Part shown: positions 52,217-61,304 of the stretch, piece after piece | Position numbering within the stretch: the stretch's first letter is position 1 | Layout: each line of letters starts with the position of its first letter | Assembly (NCBI RefSeq): GCF_000285515.1 | Contig: NZ_HE610959.1 | Location: forward strand, 107,885 to 171,884 | DNA length: 64,000 nt | Direction of reading: 5' to 3' | Source of the DNA: Paenibacillus senegalensis JC66 | GTDB taxonomy: Bacteria; Bacillota; Bacilli; Paenibacillales; NBRC-103111 | Translations under genes and position numbers: made by a program | Notes under the pieces: model-generated | The model's input: the letters and a program-made list of their open reading frames with translations, nothing else | Told to the model about the DNA's origin: nothing | Database searches by the model: none

Positions 52217-53113
52217 TTACCAGCCACGCTCCTGCATGCGGTCTGCAGGCTGCAATGTGGCAATATCGAGCCCGGGCATGGCTCCGCCCAAGTTTTTGGA
52301 CAGCTCAGCAATTAAAGCGTAATCTTCATAATGAATCGTCGCTTCTACGATCGCTTTCGCGAATTTGGCCGGATTCTCGGATTTGAAAATGCCGGAGCCG
52401 ACGAATACTCCGTCCGAACCGAGATGCATCATCAAAGCAGCATCCGCTGGCGTAGCAACGCCACCGGCAGCAAAGTTAACGACAGGCAGCTTGCCAGTCT
52501 CATGAATGGACAGCAGCAATTCGTAAGGAGCTCCCAGTTCCTTGGCTTCTGTCATCAATTCGTCTCTGGACATGTTCTGAACTTTACGGATTTGGCTTTG
52601 CATCATGCGCATATGACGAACCGCTTCCACAATATTGCCGGTTCCGGGCTCTCCCTTAGTTCTCAGCATGGAGGCTCCCTCACCGACCCTCCTCAAAGCT
52701 TCTCCGAGGTTGCGGGCACCGCAAACGAAGGGAACGGTAAATTGTGACTTGTCAATATGAAACACTTCATCTGCAGGAGTCAGCACCTCGCTTTCATCAA
52801 TGTAATCAACGCCCATTGCCTCCAATACACGCGCTTCTACCACATGACCTATTCTTGCTTTAGCCATAACAGGTATGGAGACGGCCTTCATAACCTCTTC
52901 CACAATGGTAGGGTCAGCCATACGTGCCACACCGCCCGCTTTGCGAATGTCAGCAGGCACTCTTTCCAAAGCCATGACCGCTACCGCTCCGGCTTCTTCA
53001 GCGATCTTGGCCTGTTCCGCATTAACCACGTCCATAATAACGCCGTCTTTTTGCATTTCAGCCATACCGCGCTTTACTCTGTCCGTCCCGATTACATTTT
53101 CTTTTGCACTCAT
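52217..53113 (-). CDS. pdxS: pyridoxal 5'-phosphate synthase lyase subunit PdxS
   Basis: 298 residues of the near-invariant PdxS barrel, which makes PLP from ribose 5-phosphate, glyceraldehyde 3-phosphate and ammonia. [11 protein letters not shown] (Asp), [10 protein letters not shown] (the Schiff-base Lys, about residue 82), [11 protein letters not shown] (second Lys, about 150) and the end [12 protein letters not shown] are all present. Its ammonia-supplying partner pdxT, normally next in line, is absent from the downstream 400 bases. It is divergent from a MocR-type regulator gene that probably activates it. Confidence 0.97.
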   Translation of the reverse strand: MSAKENVIGTDRVKRGMAEMQKDGVIMDVVNAEQAKIAEEAGAVAVMALERVPADIRKAGGVARMADPTIVEEVMKAVSIPVMAKARIGHVVEARVLEAMGVDYIDESEVLTPADEVFHIDKSQFTVPFVCGARNLGEALRRVGEGASMLRTKGEPGTGNIVEAVRHMRMMQSQIRKVQNMSRDELMTEAKELGAPYELLLSIHETGKLPVVNFAAGGVATPADAALMMHLGSDGVFVGSGIFKSENPAKFAKAIVEATIHYEDYALIAELSKNLGGAMPGLDIATLQPADRMQERGW

Positions 53114-53210
53114 CTCTTACGCCTCCATCGTTTTAAGTTTCTACAGAACAATTCCGCAGCTTTGTGGGCTTTCCCACGGCTCCTCTGGAGATCCTGCTGC
53201 TTAATTCAAT

Positions 53211-53268
53211 TTGTCGATGTGATTTTACTTGTGTTATGATGTAACAGTCAATATCACACTGTAACAGT
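53211..53268. promoter_or_regulatory. divergent pdxS/pdxR promoters with MocR-type direct repeats
   Basis: TGTAACAGT occurs at 53240-53248 and 53260-53268, 20 bp apart. Plus strand: TTGTCG (53211-53216), 18-bp spacer, TATGAT (53235-53240) for the regulator. Minus strand: TTGACT (about 53252-53247), 18-bp spacer, TAAAAT (about 53228-53223) for pdxS. The repeats overlap both promoters, as expected for a regulator that activates pdxS and represses itself. Confidence 0.65.
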
Positions 53269-53292
53269 TGTTAAACCCAGGAGGCTGAGCGA

Positions 53293-54825
53293 TTGAAACT
53301 GACTATTAACCGGAACTCGCCGATTCCGCTCGTCGAACAGATTCATAACGGCATTGCCGACCGAATACTCAGCGGGTATTTTGCCAAAGGCGCCAGACTG
53401 CCTTCCGTGCGGCAGTTGAGCAAGCAGCTGCAAGTAAGCCCCGTTACCGTTGTCCATGCACTGGAGCTGCTCGAAGCGGAAAAGCTGATTAACCGGATAC
53501 AGGGGAAGGGCACCTTCGTCTATGATGCGCCGGAGAATGCCGGTCTGGATACGAATGCTCCGGAAGAAGGCGGCCGCCATAAGGGAAAAAGCCGACAGAA
53601 CATTCATTCACAAGGATCAGGCCCCGTCCCGTTAGACATGCCGGATTACTTGCATCGTTCCCAGTATTTGTATTACAATCAGAAGCCTGCCGAAATTAAT
53701 TTTTCCTTATCGGCTGTAGCCCCCCAGCTGCTGCCTACCGAGGAGCTGGCCAAAAGCCTCTTGTCCTTGGCACAGCAGCAGCCGGAAATTCTGGCTCACT
53801 ACGGAGAAATCCAAGGAGATTTACAGCTCAGACAAGCTTTGTCCAACTATTTCGCCAGGGAGAAAATTCAAGCCGGCCCCCAGGAAATACTTGTGACTAA
53901 CGGCTCCCAGCAAGGGATCGATCTCGTTGCGAGAACCTTTATCGGTCCGGGGGATCTGGTCATTACGGAAGAGCCGACCTACGCCGCCGCCATTGATGTA
54001 TTCCGCAGCCGCGGAGCCACAATCGTATCCATACCAATGGACGAGGAAGGCATGCGGATAGACAAGCTTTATGAATGGGTAGACCGGCAAACTCCGAAGC
54101 TGATCTATACTATTCCCAGCTTTCAGAGTCCGACCGGCAAAGTAATGAGTGCCCGCAGACGGCGGCAGCTGCTGGAGCTGGCCAATGATGTGAACTGTTA
54201 TATTCTTGAGGATGACCCATGGAGTGAAATCTATTATGAAGAAGCCCCTCCTCCCCACATCAAATCATTGGATGCGGACGGACGGGTGATTTATTTGAAG
54301 GGGCTTAGCAAAATGCTTTCACCCGGCTGCCGAATCGGCTTTATGATCGCATCCGTACCTTTGCTTAATCGTCTGATTACAGCAAAAACGAACGCCGACC
54401 TCGGGAATCCGCTGCTTAATCAAAAAGTTATTTTGCCCATTTTTGAGAGCGAGCACATCCATAAGCTTCTTGCCAGGCTGCGCCCGGCATTAAGAAGCCG
54501 GCGCGATCTATGCTTGTCTCTGTTAGGCGAGCACGCTCCACCCGGACTTGTCTGGAACCGGCCTAAAGGCGGATTCAATTTGTGGCTGTCTCTACCTGAA
54601 GGGGCGAATACGAATGATCTGCTTATGGAATCAGAGCGGCAGGGTATCACGTTCCTCCCAGGCTCCTCCTGTTTTCCCAATCACTTGGCCTGGCATCACC
54701 TGCGCATTTGCTTTGCCCATGTGGATGAGCCTCTGCTGCGCCAAGGAATCATCAAGCTTTTGGAGCTGATTAAGCAATATCTCGAAGACCATCATCGAAA
54801 CAAAGGACGCACACCTGTTTTTTAA
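53293..54825 (+). CDS. pdxR: MocR-type regulator, probable PdxR
   Basis: 510 residues: a GntR winged helix (about 1-75; LVEQIHNGIADRILSG, RLPSVRQLSKQLQVSPVTVVHALELLE, GKGTFVYD), a linker, and a fold-type I aminotransferase domain (about 130-495) with the PLP Lys in LKGLSKMLSPGCRIGF and the NGSQQGIDL and PTGK blocks. Such chimeras sense PLP and switch on PLP synthesis. The gene is divergent from pdxS with shared direct repeats. The TTG start at 53293 has AGGAGG eight bases upstream. A strong terminator follows. Confidence 0.9.
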   Translation: MKLTINRNSPIPLVEQIHNGIADRILSGYFAKGARLPSVRQLSKQLQVSPVTVVHALELLEAEKLINRIQGKGTFVYDAPENAGLDTNAPEEGGRHKGKSRQNIHSQGSGPVPLDMPDYLHRSQYLYYNQKPAEINFSLSAVAPQLLPTEELAKSLLSLAQQQPEILAHYGEIQGDLQLRQALSNYFAREKIQAGPQEILVTNGSQQGIDLVARTFIGPGDLVITEEPTYAAAIDVFRSRGATIVSIPMDEEGMRIDKLYEWVDRQTPKLIYTIPSFQSPTGKVMSARRRRQLLELANDVNCYILEDDPWSEIYYEEAPPPHIKSLDADGRVIYLKGLSKMLSPGCRIGFMIASVPLLNRLITAKTNADLGNPLLNQKVILPIFESEHIHKLLARLRPALRSRRDLCLSLLGEHAPPGLVWNRPKGGFNLWLSLPEGANTNDLLMESERQGITFLPGSSCFPNHLAWHHLRICFAHVDEPLLRQGIIKLLELIKQYLEDHHRNKGRTPVF

Positions 54826-54870
54826 GCCTGCTTGTCCGTGCATGCAGGCTGACAGTTCTTTTACTTATGT

Positions 54871-54898
54871 CCCCATTTCGACATGGGGATTTTTTTGT
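54871..54898 (+). terminator. terminator of pdxR
   Basis: CCCCAT-ttcgac-ATGGGG (54871-54888) followed by A and seven T. A smaller GCCTGC/GCAGGC stem lies just upstream at 54826-54848. Confidence 0.9.
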
Positions 54899-54987
54899 TA
54901 CAATGGACTATAGTTTGTTTGGAAATACATCCATGCTCAAGAGATGTTTGAATAGATGGATGCAAATTAATTTCTGGAGGTTAGGAA

Positions 54988-55851
54988 ATGAAATTAATGT
55001 CTGATTATTTACATGAAGATAGCGAAGGTATCTGGCTTACAGAGAAGGAGCGCGATAATTTAAGGATAAGCTACCGAATCAAAGAGATTGTATTCCAGCA
55101 TCAATCTCCCTTTCAGCATGTTATGATACTGGATTCTTTCGATTTTGGCCGCATGCTCGTTTTAGACGGAGTAGTACAAACGACTTCTATGGATGGACAT
55201 ATTTATAACGAGATGATTTCACATATTCCCCTTACGCTGCATCCAGATCCGCAAAAAGTGCTAATTATCGGGGGCGGAGATTGCGGTGTGGCGAGAGAAG
55301 CGAGCAAATATGAGAATGTGAACCAGATTGATATGGTAGAAATCGATGAAACTGTTGTTAAAGCTTGCTTGGAGCATCTGCCTGCCGTCTCGGGAGGGCT
55401 GGCCGATCCGCGGGTTAATTTCATATTTGGCGATGGGGTTGAGTTTGCTCGCCGCTCTCATGAAAAATATGATGTCATTATTGTCGATTCATCAGACCCT
55501 GTCGGTCCTGCCAAACAGTTATTTGAGCTGTCCTTTTATGAAAATCTGTTCCAGGCCTTGAAGCACGGTGGAATTCTTGTCTGTCAAAGCCAATCGCCAA
55601 TATTTCATGCTGACGTCATGAACGAAACGTACCAACGCATGTCCAGTTTATTCCCGCATACGAATCTTTACAGCGCGGTTGTGCCAACCTATCCCGGAGG
55701 TATGTGGAGCTTTACACTCGGCTCCAAAGCGGAAATAGACTGGCAAAGGACAGAAATGTTCCAAAAATCTGCCGTTTATGTGAACAAGGGGATATTGCAG
55801 CGCTGCTTCCAGCTTCCCCAGTTTGTAAAAGACAACCTCAAGGGGAATTAA
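54988..55851 (+). CDS. speE: spermidine synthase family protein
   Basis: 287 residues of polyamine aminopropyltransferase fold. MLVLDGVVQTT, IYNEMISHIPL, IIGGGDCGVAREA (decarboxylated SAM loop, about residues 91-103), VEIDETVV and VDSSDPVGPA (catalytic Asp) are seen, and YPGGMWSFTLGSK near the end. Two spots differ from the common form: GGGDGG is GGGDCG, and the loop usually reading TTEKDEF or TTERDEF is TTSMDGH, so the polyamine substrate may differ. There is a 12-residue N-terminal extension. GGAGGT precedes the ATG. No speD or speB is adjacent. Confidence 0.8.
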   Translation: MKLMSDYLHEDSEGIWLTEKERDNLRISYRIKEIVFQHQSPFQHVMILDSFDFGRMLVLDGVVQTTSMDGHIYNEMISHIPLTLHPDPQKVLIIGGGDCGVAREASKYENVNQIDMVEIDETVVKACLEHLPAVSGGLADPRVNFIFGDGVEFARRSHEKYDVIIVDSSDPVGPAKQLFELSFYENLFQALKHGGILVCQSQSPIFHADVMNETYQRMSSLFPHTNLYSAVVPTYPGGMWSFTLGSKAEIDWQRTEMFQKSAVYVNKGILQRCFQLPQFVKDNLKGN

Positions 55852-55973
55852 CAGCGTGCAGCGTGCGCTGATGGCTGATTAACCCATCGTTTAAATGGAT
55901 TAAATATACAGTAGGATGGAAAGCTAATCAGTATCAGCAATTTGCAATCTATTTTAACGATGAGGTGTCGCTT

Positions 55974-57332
55974 ATGGTCAGCCAAATGACGGAAGAACAA
56001 TGGGTGGAGCAATTAATAAAAACGCTTGATCATGGCGATCAACCGGCATTTCAAGAAACAATTGATGAGCTTCAGCCTTATGACTGGGGCGTTATGTATC
56101 AGGAGCTTCCCGAATCGCACCGCGCCAAATTTTTAAGCTATATGACCCTGGAACAGACGGCTTTGCTGCTGCAGGAGCTGGATAGCAAAAGTCAGCTTCA
56201 GGTGCTACAAAAGCTCGGGATTGAAAAGTCTTCAGCTATCATGGATCTCATGCAAAATGATGATCTTGCTGACTTGCTGAGCCAGCTATCGGATGAGGAA
56301 ATTGAGGAATTCCTCGGTCTGATGAAGGAAGAGGAAAAACAGACGGTTCAAAATTTAATGACCTACCCGCCGGAGTCTGCCGGGGGGATAATGACAAACC
56401 GCTATGTCTGGATCCGCAGGCACTATACGGTGAAAGAAACGATTGAAAAGCTTAAAGCGTTCGCCGAGCTTGCAGAAAACTTGTATTATCTATATGTGCT
56501 GGATGAGGAAAAGAAGCTTGTAGGGGTTGTATCTTATCGAGATCTTTTACTTGCGGAAGCTGAGGACGTAGTCGAGTCGTTTATGTACACCAGGGTCATA
56601 TCTGTCAATGCCCACGAGGATCAGGAAGCAGTAGCGCGCATTATAGAACGGTACGACTTTCTTTCAGTTCCGGTCGTTGACGACGAGCAAAAGCTGATCG
56701 GGATTATTACTGTTGATGATATTATCGATGTCTTTATCCAAGAGGCCAACGAGGATATCGGCCGTTTATCCGCGTCAGGTAAAACGATCGACTTCGATAC
56801 GGGCGCTTTCACGGCTTCCTTCCGCCGCCTGCCCTGGCTTATCCTGCTCCTTTTCCTGGGGCTCATATCCGGCAGCATCATTAGCGGCTTCGAGGAAACA
56901 TTGGCGCAGGTCGTCGCTCTCACGTTCTTCATGCCAATGATTGCCGGAATGACCGGGAATACCGGCACCCAATCGCTCGCCGTTGTTGTCCGCGGCTTAG
57001 TATCCCATGATCTGGATAAAAAGGTCGTGACCAAGCTTGTACTGCGGGAATCCGGAGTTGGTCTTATAATCGGAACGACATGCGGGGTTCTGATAGCAGC
57101 TATCGCATATCTTTGGCTGGGTAGCCCGGTGCTTGGCCTGGTCGTTGGGCTGTCGTTGTTCCTTACCCTCATTATCGGAACTTTGGCAGGAACGGTGATC
57201 CCCTTGCTTTTATACCGCTTGAAGGTGGATCCGGCAGTCGCTTCAGGCCCTTTGATTACTACGCTAAATGATATATTCTCTTTGACCGTCTACTTCGGAA
57301 CCGCTACTATGTTCCTCTCGTATTTGACCTAG
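55974..57332 (+). CDS. mgtE: magnesium transporter MgtE
   Basis: 452 residues: MgtE N-domain of helical repeats (about 25-125, LLQELDSKSQLQVLQKLG), two CBS domains (about 128-250, YYLYVLDEEKKLVGVVSYRDLL and DFLSVPVVDDEQKLIGIITVDDIIDVF) and five membrane helices (about 280-450) with the pore motif in FMPMIAGMTGNTGTQSLAVVVRGL. It is a Mg2+-gated channel. The start at ATG 55974 has GAGGTG six bases upstream. The 122-nt leader is too short and lacks the look of an M-box riboswitch. Confidence 0.96.
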   Translation: MVSQMTEEQWVEQLIKTLDHGDQPAFQETIDELQPYDWGVMYQELPESHRAKFLSYMTLEQTALLLQELDSKSQLQVLQKLGIEKSSAIMDLMQNDDLADLLSQLSDEEIEEFLGLMKEEEKQTVQNLMTYPPESAGGIMTNRYVWIRRHYTVKETIEKLKAFAELAENLYYLYVLDEEKKLVGVVSYRDLLLAEAEDVVESFMYTRVISVNAHEDQEAVARIIERYDFLSVPVVDDEQKLIGIITVDDIIDVFIQEANEDIGRLSASGKTIDFDTGAFTASFRRLPWLILLLFLGLISGSIISGFEETLAQVVALTFFMPMIAGMTGNTGTQSLAVVVRGLVSHDLDKKVVTKLVLRESGVGLIIGTTCGVLIAAIAYLWLGSPVLGLVVGLSLFLTLIIGTLAGTVIPLLLYRLKVDPAVASGPLITTLNDIFSLTVYFGTATMFLSYLT

Positions 57333-57430
57333 TACATACATCAATACTTCTTGCTGCGCAACAAGCATAGAAACTCTGCTCTTAACAATCATTCCAAAGC
57401 CGGTGGCTGCGTCAGGCATGCCCGAATGCA

Positions 57431-57459
57431 GAGTCACTGTTTTGAATCAGTGGCTCTTT
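57431..57459 (+). terminator. possible mgtE terminator
   Basis: GAG-t-CACTG (57431-57439) pairs with CAGTG-g-CTC (57448-57456), followed by TTTCGG. Weak T-tract, about 100 bp past the stop. Confidence 0.4.
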
Positions 57460-57664
57460 CGGGCGTTCCCTTGGAAAAATGCCCCAACCGTTTTTGATCT
57501 ACTTCCTGTTTGCTTACGAGCTTCACTGAATTATGCATAAAACAAGCATAAAATCCTTGTATGAGCAGGTCGATATAACTAGAGTACGCCTTTTTTTGCA
57601 CGCGAAGGAATTCCAAGCTGCAGCCGGGCAGCTTACAGCTGATGCACCCTGCCCCGCCTGGCAA
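57434..57664 (-). CDS. possible 76-residue small protein, unrecognised
   Basis: A TTG at 57664 opens 76 codons with ordinary codon use: Cys near the start (GCISCKLPGCSLE), a central hydrophobic stretch SSYIDLLIQGFYACF and a basic, polar end. There is no ribosome site before the TTG, and an in-frame stop lies just upstream; a GTG about 21 codons inward is another possible start. No family is recognised. It fills part of the 406-nt gap between mgtE and the response regulator gene. Confidence 0.25.
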   Translation of the reverse strand: MPGGAGCISCKLPGCSLEFLRVQKKAYSSYIDLLIQGFYACFMHNSVKLVSKQEVDQKRLGHFSKGTPERATDSKQ

Positions 57665-57738
57665 GTCTAACGAAGCTTACGCAAGGAGTCGCTCTTGTTA
57701 TTTCAAAAGATGCAGGTTAACCGGAGGATCAGAATGTT

Positions 57739-58458
57739 ATGGACAGCATGCCGCATATTATTGTAGTTGATGATGAGGACCGCTTAGCTGAATGGCTGGA
57801 TATTGAGATGAACAGCGGAGAGTATACTGTCACTTATGTGCATAAAGGAAGGTCTGCGCTAGAAGCTGTGAGGGAATTGTCCCCAGTCCTCATTATGCTG
57901 GAACGCCAGCTTACCGATGCAGATAGCTACGACCTTTGTCGGGCTATGCGGGCAATAACGTCAGCACCGATCCTGTTTACCGGTTATCAATGGATTGAAG
58001 CAGATAAAACAGCGGTTTTAGAAGCCGGTGGCGATGACTTTGTAGCCAAGCCGCTTAATGCTGGTTTACTCCTGGCAAGAATAAAAGCCCATCTCCAAAG
58101 GCATCTGTTGAGACAGCAGACGGAAGAACGTGAATTGGGAGGAAGGCTCGACTTTCAGGAGCTTTCTATTGATCTGCTTCATCATTCGCTGACGATTTAC
58201 GGCACAACAATACCTCTCTCCGGCAAAGAATTCGAACTTTTGCTCATGATGGCCAAAGAAACCGGCAAAGTGTTCAGTATCGAAGAGTTGTACAGCAAGG
58301 TTTGGGGAACGGACAGCCTTGGCGACACCCGTACGGTGCTGGTTCATATTAGCAACCTGCGAAAAAAAATCGAGCGGAATCCGGCTCAGCCCGATTTCAT
58401 CATTACCCGCCGCGGGGAGGGATATTTGTTTAACGCCACTCCCGTCCGGAAATTTTAA
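57739..58458 (+). CDS. orphan OmpR-type response regulator with a non-canonical receiver
   Basis: 239 residues: a receiver domain (about 5-120) with the acidic pair in VVDDED and the Lys in FVAKPLN, but the phosphoryl-accepting Asp is replaced by Glu55 (LIMLERQL where LILLDLML is usual). A PhoB-type winged helix follows (about 140-235: LSGKEFELLLMMAKETGKVFS, DTRTVLVHISNLRKKIE, ITRRGEGYLF). No kinase gene is adjacent. Glu may mimic the phosphorylated state, or the protein may be controlled otherwise. GGAGG lies eleven bases before the ATG. Confidence 0.88.
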   Translation: MDSMPHIIVVDDEDRLAEWLDIEMNSGEYTVTYVHKGRSALEAVRELSPVLIMLERQLTDADSYDLCRAMRAITSAPILFTGYQWIEADKTAVLEAGGDDFVAKPLNAGLLLARIKAHLQRHLLRQQTEERELGGRLDFQELSIDLLHHSLTIYGTTIPLSGKEFELLLMMAKETGKVFSIEELYSKVWGTDSLGDTRTVLVHISNLRKKIERNPAQPDFIITRRGEGYLFNATPVRKF

Positions 58459-58488
58459 AAAAGCTGCCATATCGGATGTACAGCAGGG

Positions 58489-58520
58489 GCCAGCTCGGCT
58501 AAGAGCTGGCATTCATTTTA
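58489..58520 (+). terminator. terminator of the orphan regulator gene
   Basis: GCCAGCTC (58489-58496) pairs with GAGCTGGC (58503-58510), followed by ATTCATTTTA. The loop holds the stop codon of the convergent AI-2E family gene. Confidence 0.6.
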
Positions 58521-59611
58521 GCAGATAGCCGTCTTTCCACAAAGGCATCAAACGCTGTTTTCAAAATAGCGAATACGGGAACAGAAATGATCATCCCCAT
58601 CACCCCGAAGGTTCCTCCCCCTATCAAAATCGCAAGGATTACCCAAAGCGGACTGATGCCTACCTTGCTTCCGTATATTTTGGGACCCATATAATGCCCG
58701 TCAAATTGCTGCAGAAGAAACACGAACAGAAAGGCCCAGAGAGCTTGTCCCGGGGAAACGAACAAAGTAATCAAAGTAACAAATACCATGCCGACGAACG
58801 GCCCGAAATAAGGAATTACATTGCTTACCCCTACAACCACACTGGCCAGGAGCGCATTCGGCGTATTCAACAGCATGAGTCCGCAGAAGCAGATCAAGCC
58901 GATGAGCAGCGAGTCGAATATAATGCCGGCAAAATACTTAGAGAAAACCGAATCGATATCACGGATATAGGTTATTGCCCTCTCCGCCCGCTCTTTCGGT
59001 AAAAAAGCATACAGCAGCCGTTTTCCCCCCTCGGCCAGCTTCTCCTTATCCTTCAGCATATATATGGAAATTACGGTACCCAGCACTACATTTATAAGAG
59101 TAGAGGTCAGATTAATAAATAGCGAAGCCAGATTGTTTAAGACGAAGGTGGTCATCTCGCTGATCTGCGAGGACATTGACAGAATAAATTCCTCAGCCTG
59201 GCCGCTAATATCGAATCTTTCCGCCCATTCGCTTTGCAAAATATGTACGGTGATCCACTCGTTCAATTCTGTAAAATAGAACGGTATACCGGTCAGCAGC
59301 AGCATGATGCTTTCGTATACTCTAGGCGTGACGTAGATAAAGGAAATCAAGATAAAGCCTATTACGCCGACATATACAATTACAATGCTGATCAGCCGTT
59401 TGAATCGGCGCAGCTTAAGCTTGCCTTCAATAAAATTGATAATCGGCCTTAGCAGGTAAGCAATGACAAAGGCGAGAAAAAAGGGAGACAGAATAGACAA
59501 GAACGAGGATACAACACTCATAACGGTTCCAAGTTCGCTTACCAGCTTATAGAGAAGCAGTGTAATGATGATGACCGAAAACAGATAAATCGTCTTTTTG
59601 TACTTAAGCAA
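58499..59611 (-). CDS. AI-2E family membrane permease
   Basis: 370 residues with seven to eight membrane helices. FFLAFVIAYLLRPIINFIE near the start, LGTVISIYMLKDKEKL in the middle and ANALLASVVVGVSNVIPYFGPFVGM-like NALLASVVVGVSNVIPYFGPF followed by GPKIYGSKVGISPLWVILAILIGG are the family blocks. Members have been linked to autoinducer-2 export or Na+/H+ antiport; here the substrate is open. A TTG start at 59611 is used: AGGAGG lies seven bases upstream and the product begins MLKYKKTIYLF. Longer in-frame starts would run into the gcvPB terminator. Confidence 0.85.
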   Translation of the reverse strand: MLKYKKTIYLFSVIIITLLLYKLVSELGTVMSVVSSFLSILSPFFLAFVIAYLLRPIINFIEGKLKLRRFKRLISIVIVYVGVIGFILISFIYVTPRVYESIMLLLTGIPFYFTELNEWITVHILQSEWAERFDISGQAEEFILSMSSQISEMTTFVLNNLASLFINLTSTLINVVLGTVISIYMLKDKEKLAEGGKRLLYAFLPKERAERAITYIRDIDSVFSKYFAGIIFDSLLIGLICFCGLMLLNTPNALLASVVVGVSNVIPYFGPFVGMVFVTLITLFVSPGQALWAFLFVFLLQQFDGHYMGPKIYGSKVGISPLWVILAILIGGGTFGVMGMIISVPVFAILKTAFDAFVERRLSAKMNASS

Positions 59612-59746
59612 CCATGCTCCTCCTTCATCTATCTCGTTCTTTTGGTGACTGTTCACAGCCATTTCTTGTGTAAAACTATACCGGATTTCCACTGCTGCTT
59701 CAAGCTGACGGCGGAGAGAGCGCTGATCGCTGATTCGGCAGAACGA

Positions 59747-59788
59747 TTCAAAATCAAAAGCCGTGCAGGTGAGTGACCCGCACGGCTT
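59747..59788 (-). terminator. terminator of the gcv operon
   Basis: Minus strand: AAGCCGTGC (59788-59780) pairs with GCACGGCTT (59766-59758), followed by TTGATTTTG. Confidence 0.8.
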
Positions 59789-59807
59789 ATTAGATTGTGA
59801 ACTGCAA

Positions 59808-61304
59808 TCAGCCGCAGCTGCAGTTGAGAACCGGCTTGCGAGCAGCCATGGTCTCATCCAGCCGCTGCACCACAGTTGTATAAGGAGCGTTTTTGACAAG
59901 CTCCGGATCGGCTTCCGCTTCACCTGCGATCTGTATCATAGTGTCTATAAACCGATCCAGCGTCTCCTTGCTCTCCGTCTCCGTCGGCTCAATCATGATG
60001 CACTCTTCAACGTTAAGCGGGAAGTATATGGTAGGCGGATGGAAGCCGAAATCGAGCAGCCGCTTCGCAATATCCAAAGTACGGACGCCTAACTTCTTCT
60101 GGCGGTTGCCGGACAACACAAACTCATGCTTGCAAAAGCGCGGATATGGCACATCAAAATGGGACGACAATCTTTTGAGCATATAGTTGGCATTAAGCAC
60201 CGCTGTTTCGGATACCTGACGCAGCCCTTCACCGCCATACGTGCAAATGTAAGTGTAGGCTCTTAACAGAATGCCAAAGTTGCCGTAAAAGCTTTTTACC
60301 CGGCCTATTGATTGCGGACGTTCATAGTCCAAGTAATAAACGCCCTCCTCCCGTTCAGCCACAACCGGTACCGGCAGGAAAGGGATCAGCTTCTTCTTAA
60401 CCCCTACTGGTCCTGCTCCCGGACCGCCTCCACCATGCGGCGTACTCATTGTTTTGTGCAGATTCAGATGAACGACATCAAATCCCATATCTCCAGGGCG
60501 GGCAATTCCCATGATGGCATTGGCATTCGCTCCGTCATAGTAGAGCAGCCCCCCTGCTTCATGAACAATAGCCGCTATTTCCTGAATATTCTCTTCGAAC
60601 AGCCCTAACGTATTTGGATTCGTTAGCATTAGCGCGGCAACATCCGGACCGACTGCTGCTCTTAAGGCATCCAGATCGACCAGTCCGCGTTCATCAGACG
60701 GAATCGTAACCGTCTGCAGCCCGGCCACGGTAGCGCTAGCCGGGTTGGTGCCGTGCGCAGAGTCCGGAACGATTACTTTGGTCCGCTTTTCCCCGCGGCT
60801 TTCGTGATAGGCGCGGATCATCATCAGCCCGGTCCATTCACCATGGGCGCCAGCCGCCGGCTGCAGCGTTACCTGATCCATGCCAGTGATTTCCTGTAAA
60901 TCCTGCTGCAGACGGTATAGCACCTCCAGCGCACCCTGTATGGACTCTTCAGGCTGATAAGGATGGATTTTGGAAAAGCCCGTAAGCCGTGCAACATCCT
61001 CATTTATTTTCGGATTGTATTTCATCGTACATGAGCCAAGCGGATAAAATCCGTTATCAATACCGAAATTTCTGCGGGACAAAGCCGTGTAGTGACGAAT
61101 CACATCCACTTCATATACTTCCGGCAGTTCAGCCGGCTTGCTCCGCATGAACGAGGCAGGCAGCATGGCGTCAAGCTCCACCTCGGGAACATCGCATTCC
61201 GGCAGGGAATAAGCGGTTCTTCCCTCACGGCTGATTTCAAAGATTAACGCTTGATCATGCTCATCGGCAGTTGAAGTCGAATGGATCCATTTATTCTCGC
61301 TCAT
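59808..61304 (-). CDS. gcvPB: glycine dehydrogenase (decarboxylating) subunit 2
   Basis: 498 residues. The PLP Lys lies in [18 protein letters not shown] (about residue 275); [34 protein letters not shown] and [12 protein letters not shown] are P-protein hallmarks. With GcvPA it decarboxylates glycine and loads the aminomethyl group on lipoyl-GcvH. It overlaps gcvPA by four bases (ATGA). The protein ends with a short NCSCG tail after the conserved domain. It is the last gene of gcvT-gcvPA-gcvPB. Confidence 0.96.
   Translation of the reverse strand: MSENKWIHSTSTADEHDQALIFEISREGRTAYSLPECDVPEVELDAMLPASFMRSKPAELPEVYEVDVIRHYTALSRRNFGIDNGFYPLGSCTMKYNPKINEDVARLTGFSKIHPYQPEESIQGALEVLYRLQQDLQEITGMDQVTLQPAAGAHGEWTGLMMIRAYHESRGEKRTKVIVPDSAHGTNPASATVAGLQTVTIPSDERGLVDLDALRAAVGPDVAALMLTNPNTLGLFEENIQEIAAIVHEAGGLLYYDGANANAIMGIARPGDMGFDVVHLNLHKTMSTPHGGGGPGAGPVGVKKKLIPFLPVPVVAEREEGVYYLDYERPQSIGRVKSFYGNFGILLRAYTYICTYGGEGLRQVSETAVLNANYMLKRLSSHFDVPYPRFCKHEFVLSGNRQKKLGVRTLDIAKRLLDFGFHPPTIYFPLNVEECIMIEPTETESKETLDRFIDTMIQIAGEAEADPELVKNAPYTTVVQRLDETMAARKPVLNCSCG

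Noticed and set aside
55852..55973. Search for an M-box riboswitch upstream of mgtE.
   Set aside because: The 122-nt leader is short and the expected conserved core was not recognised.
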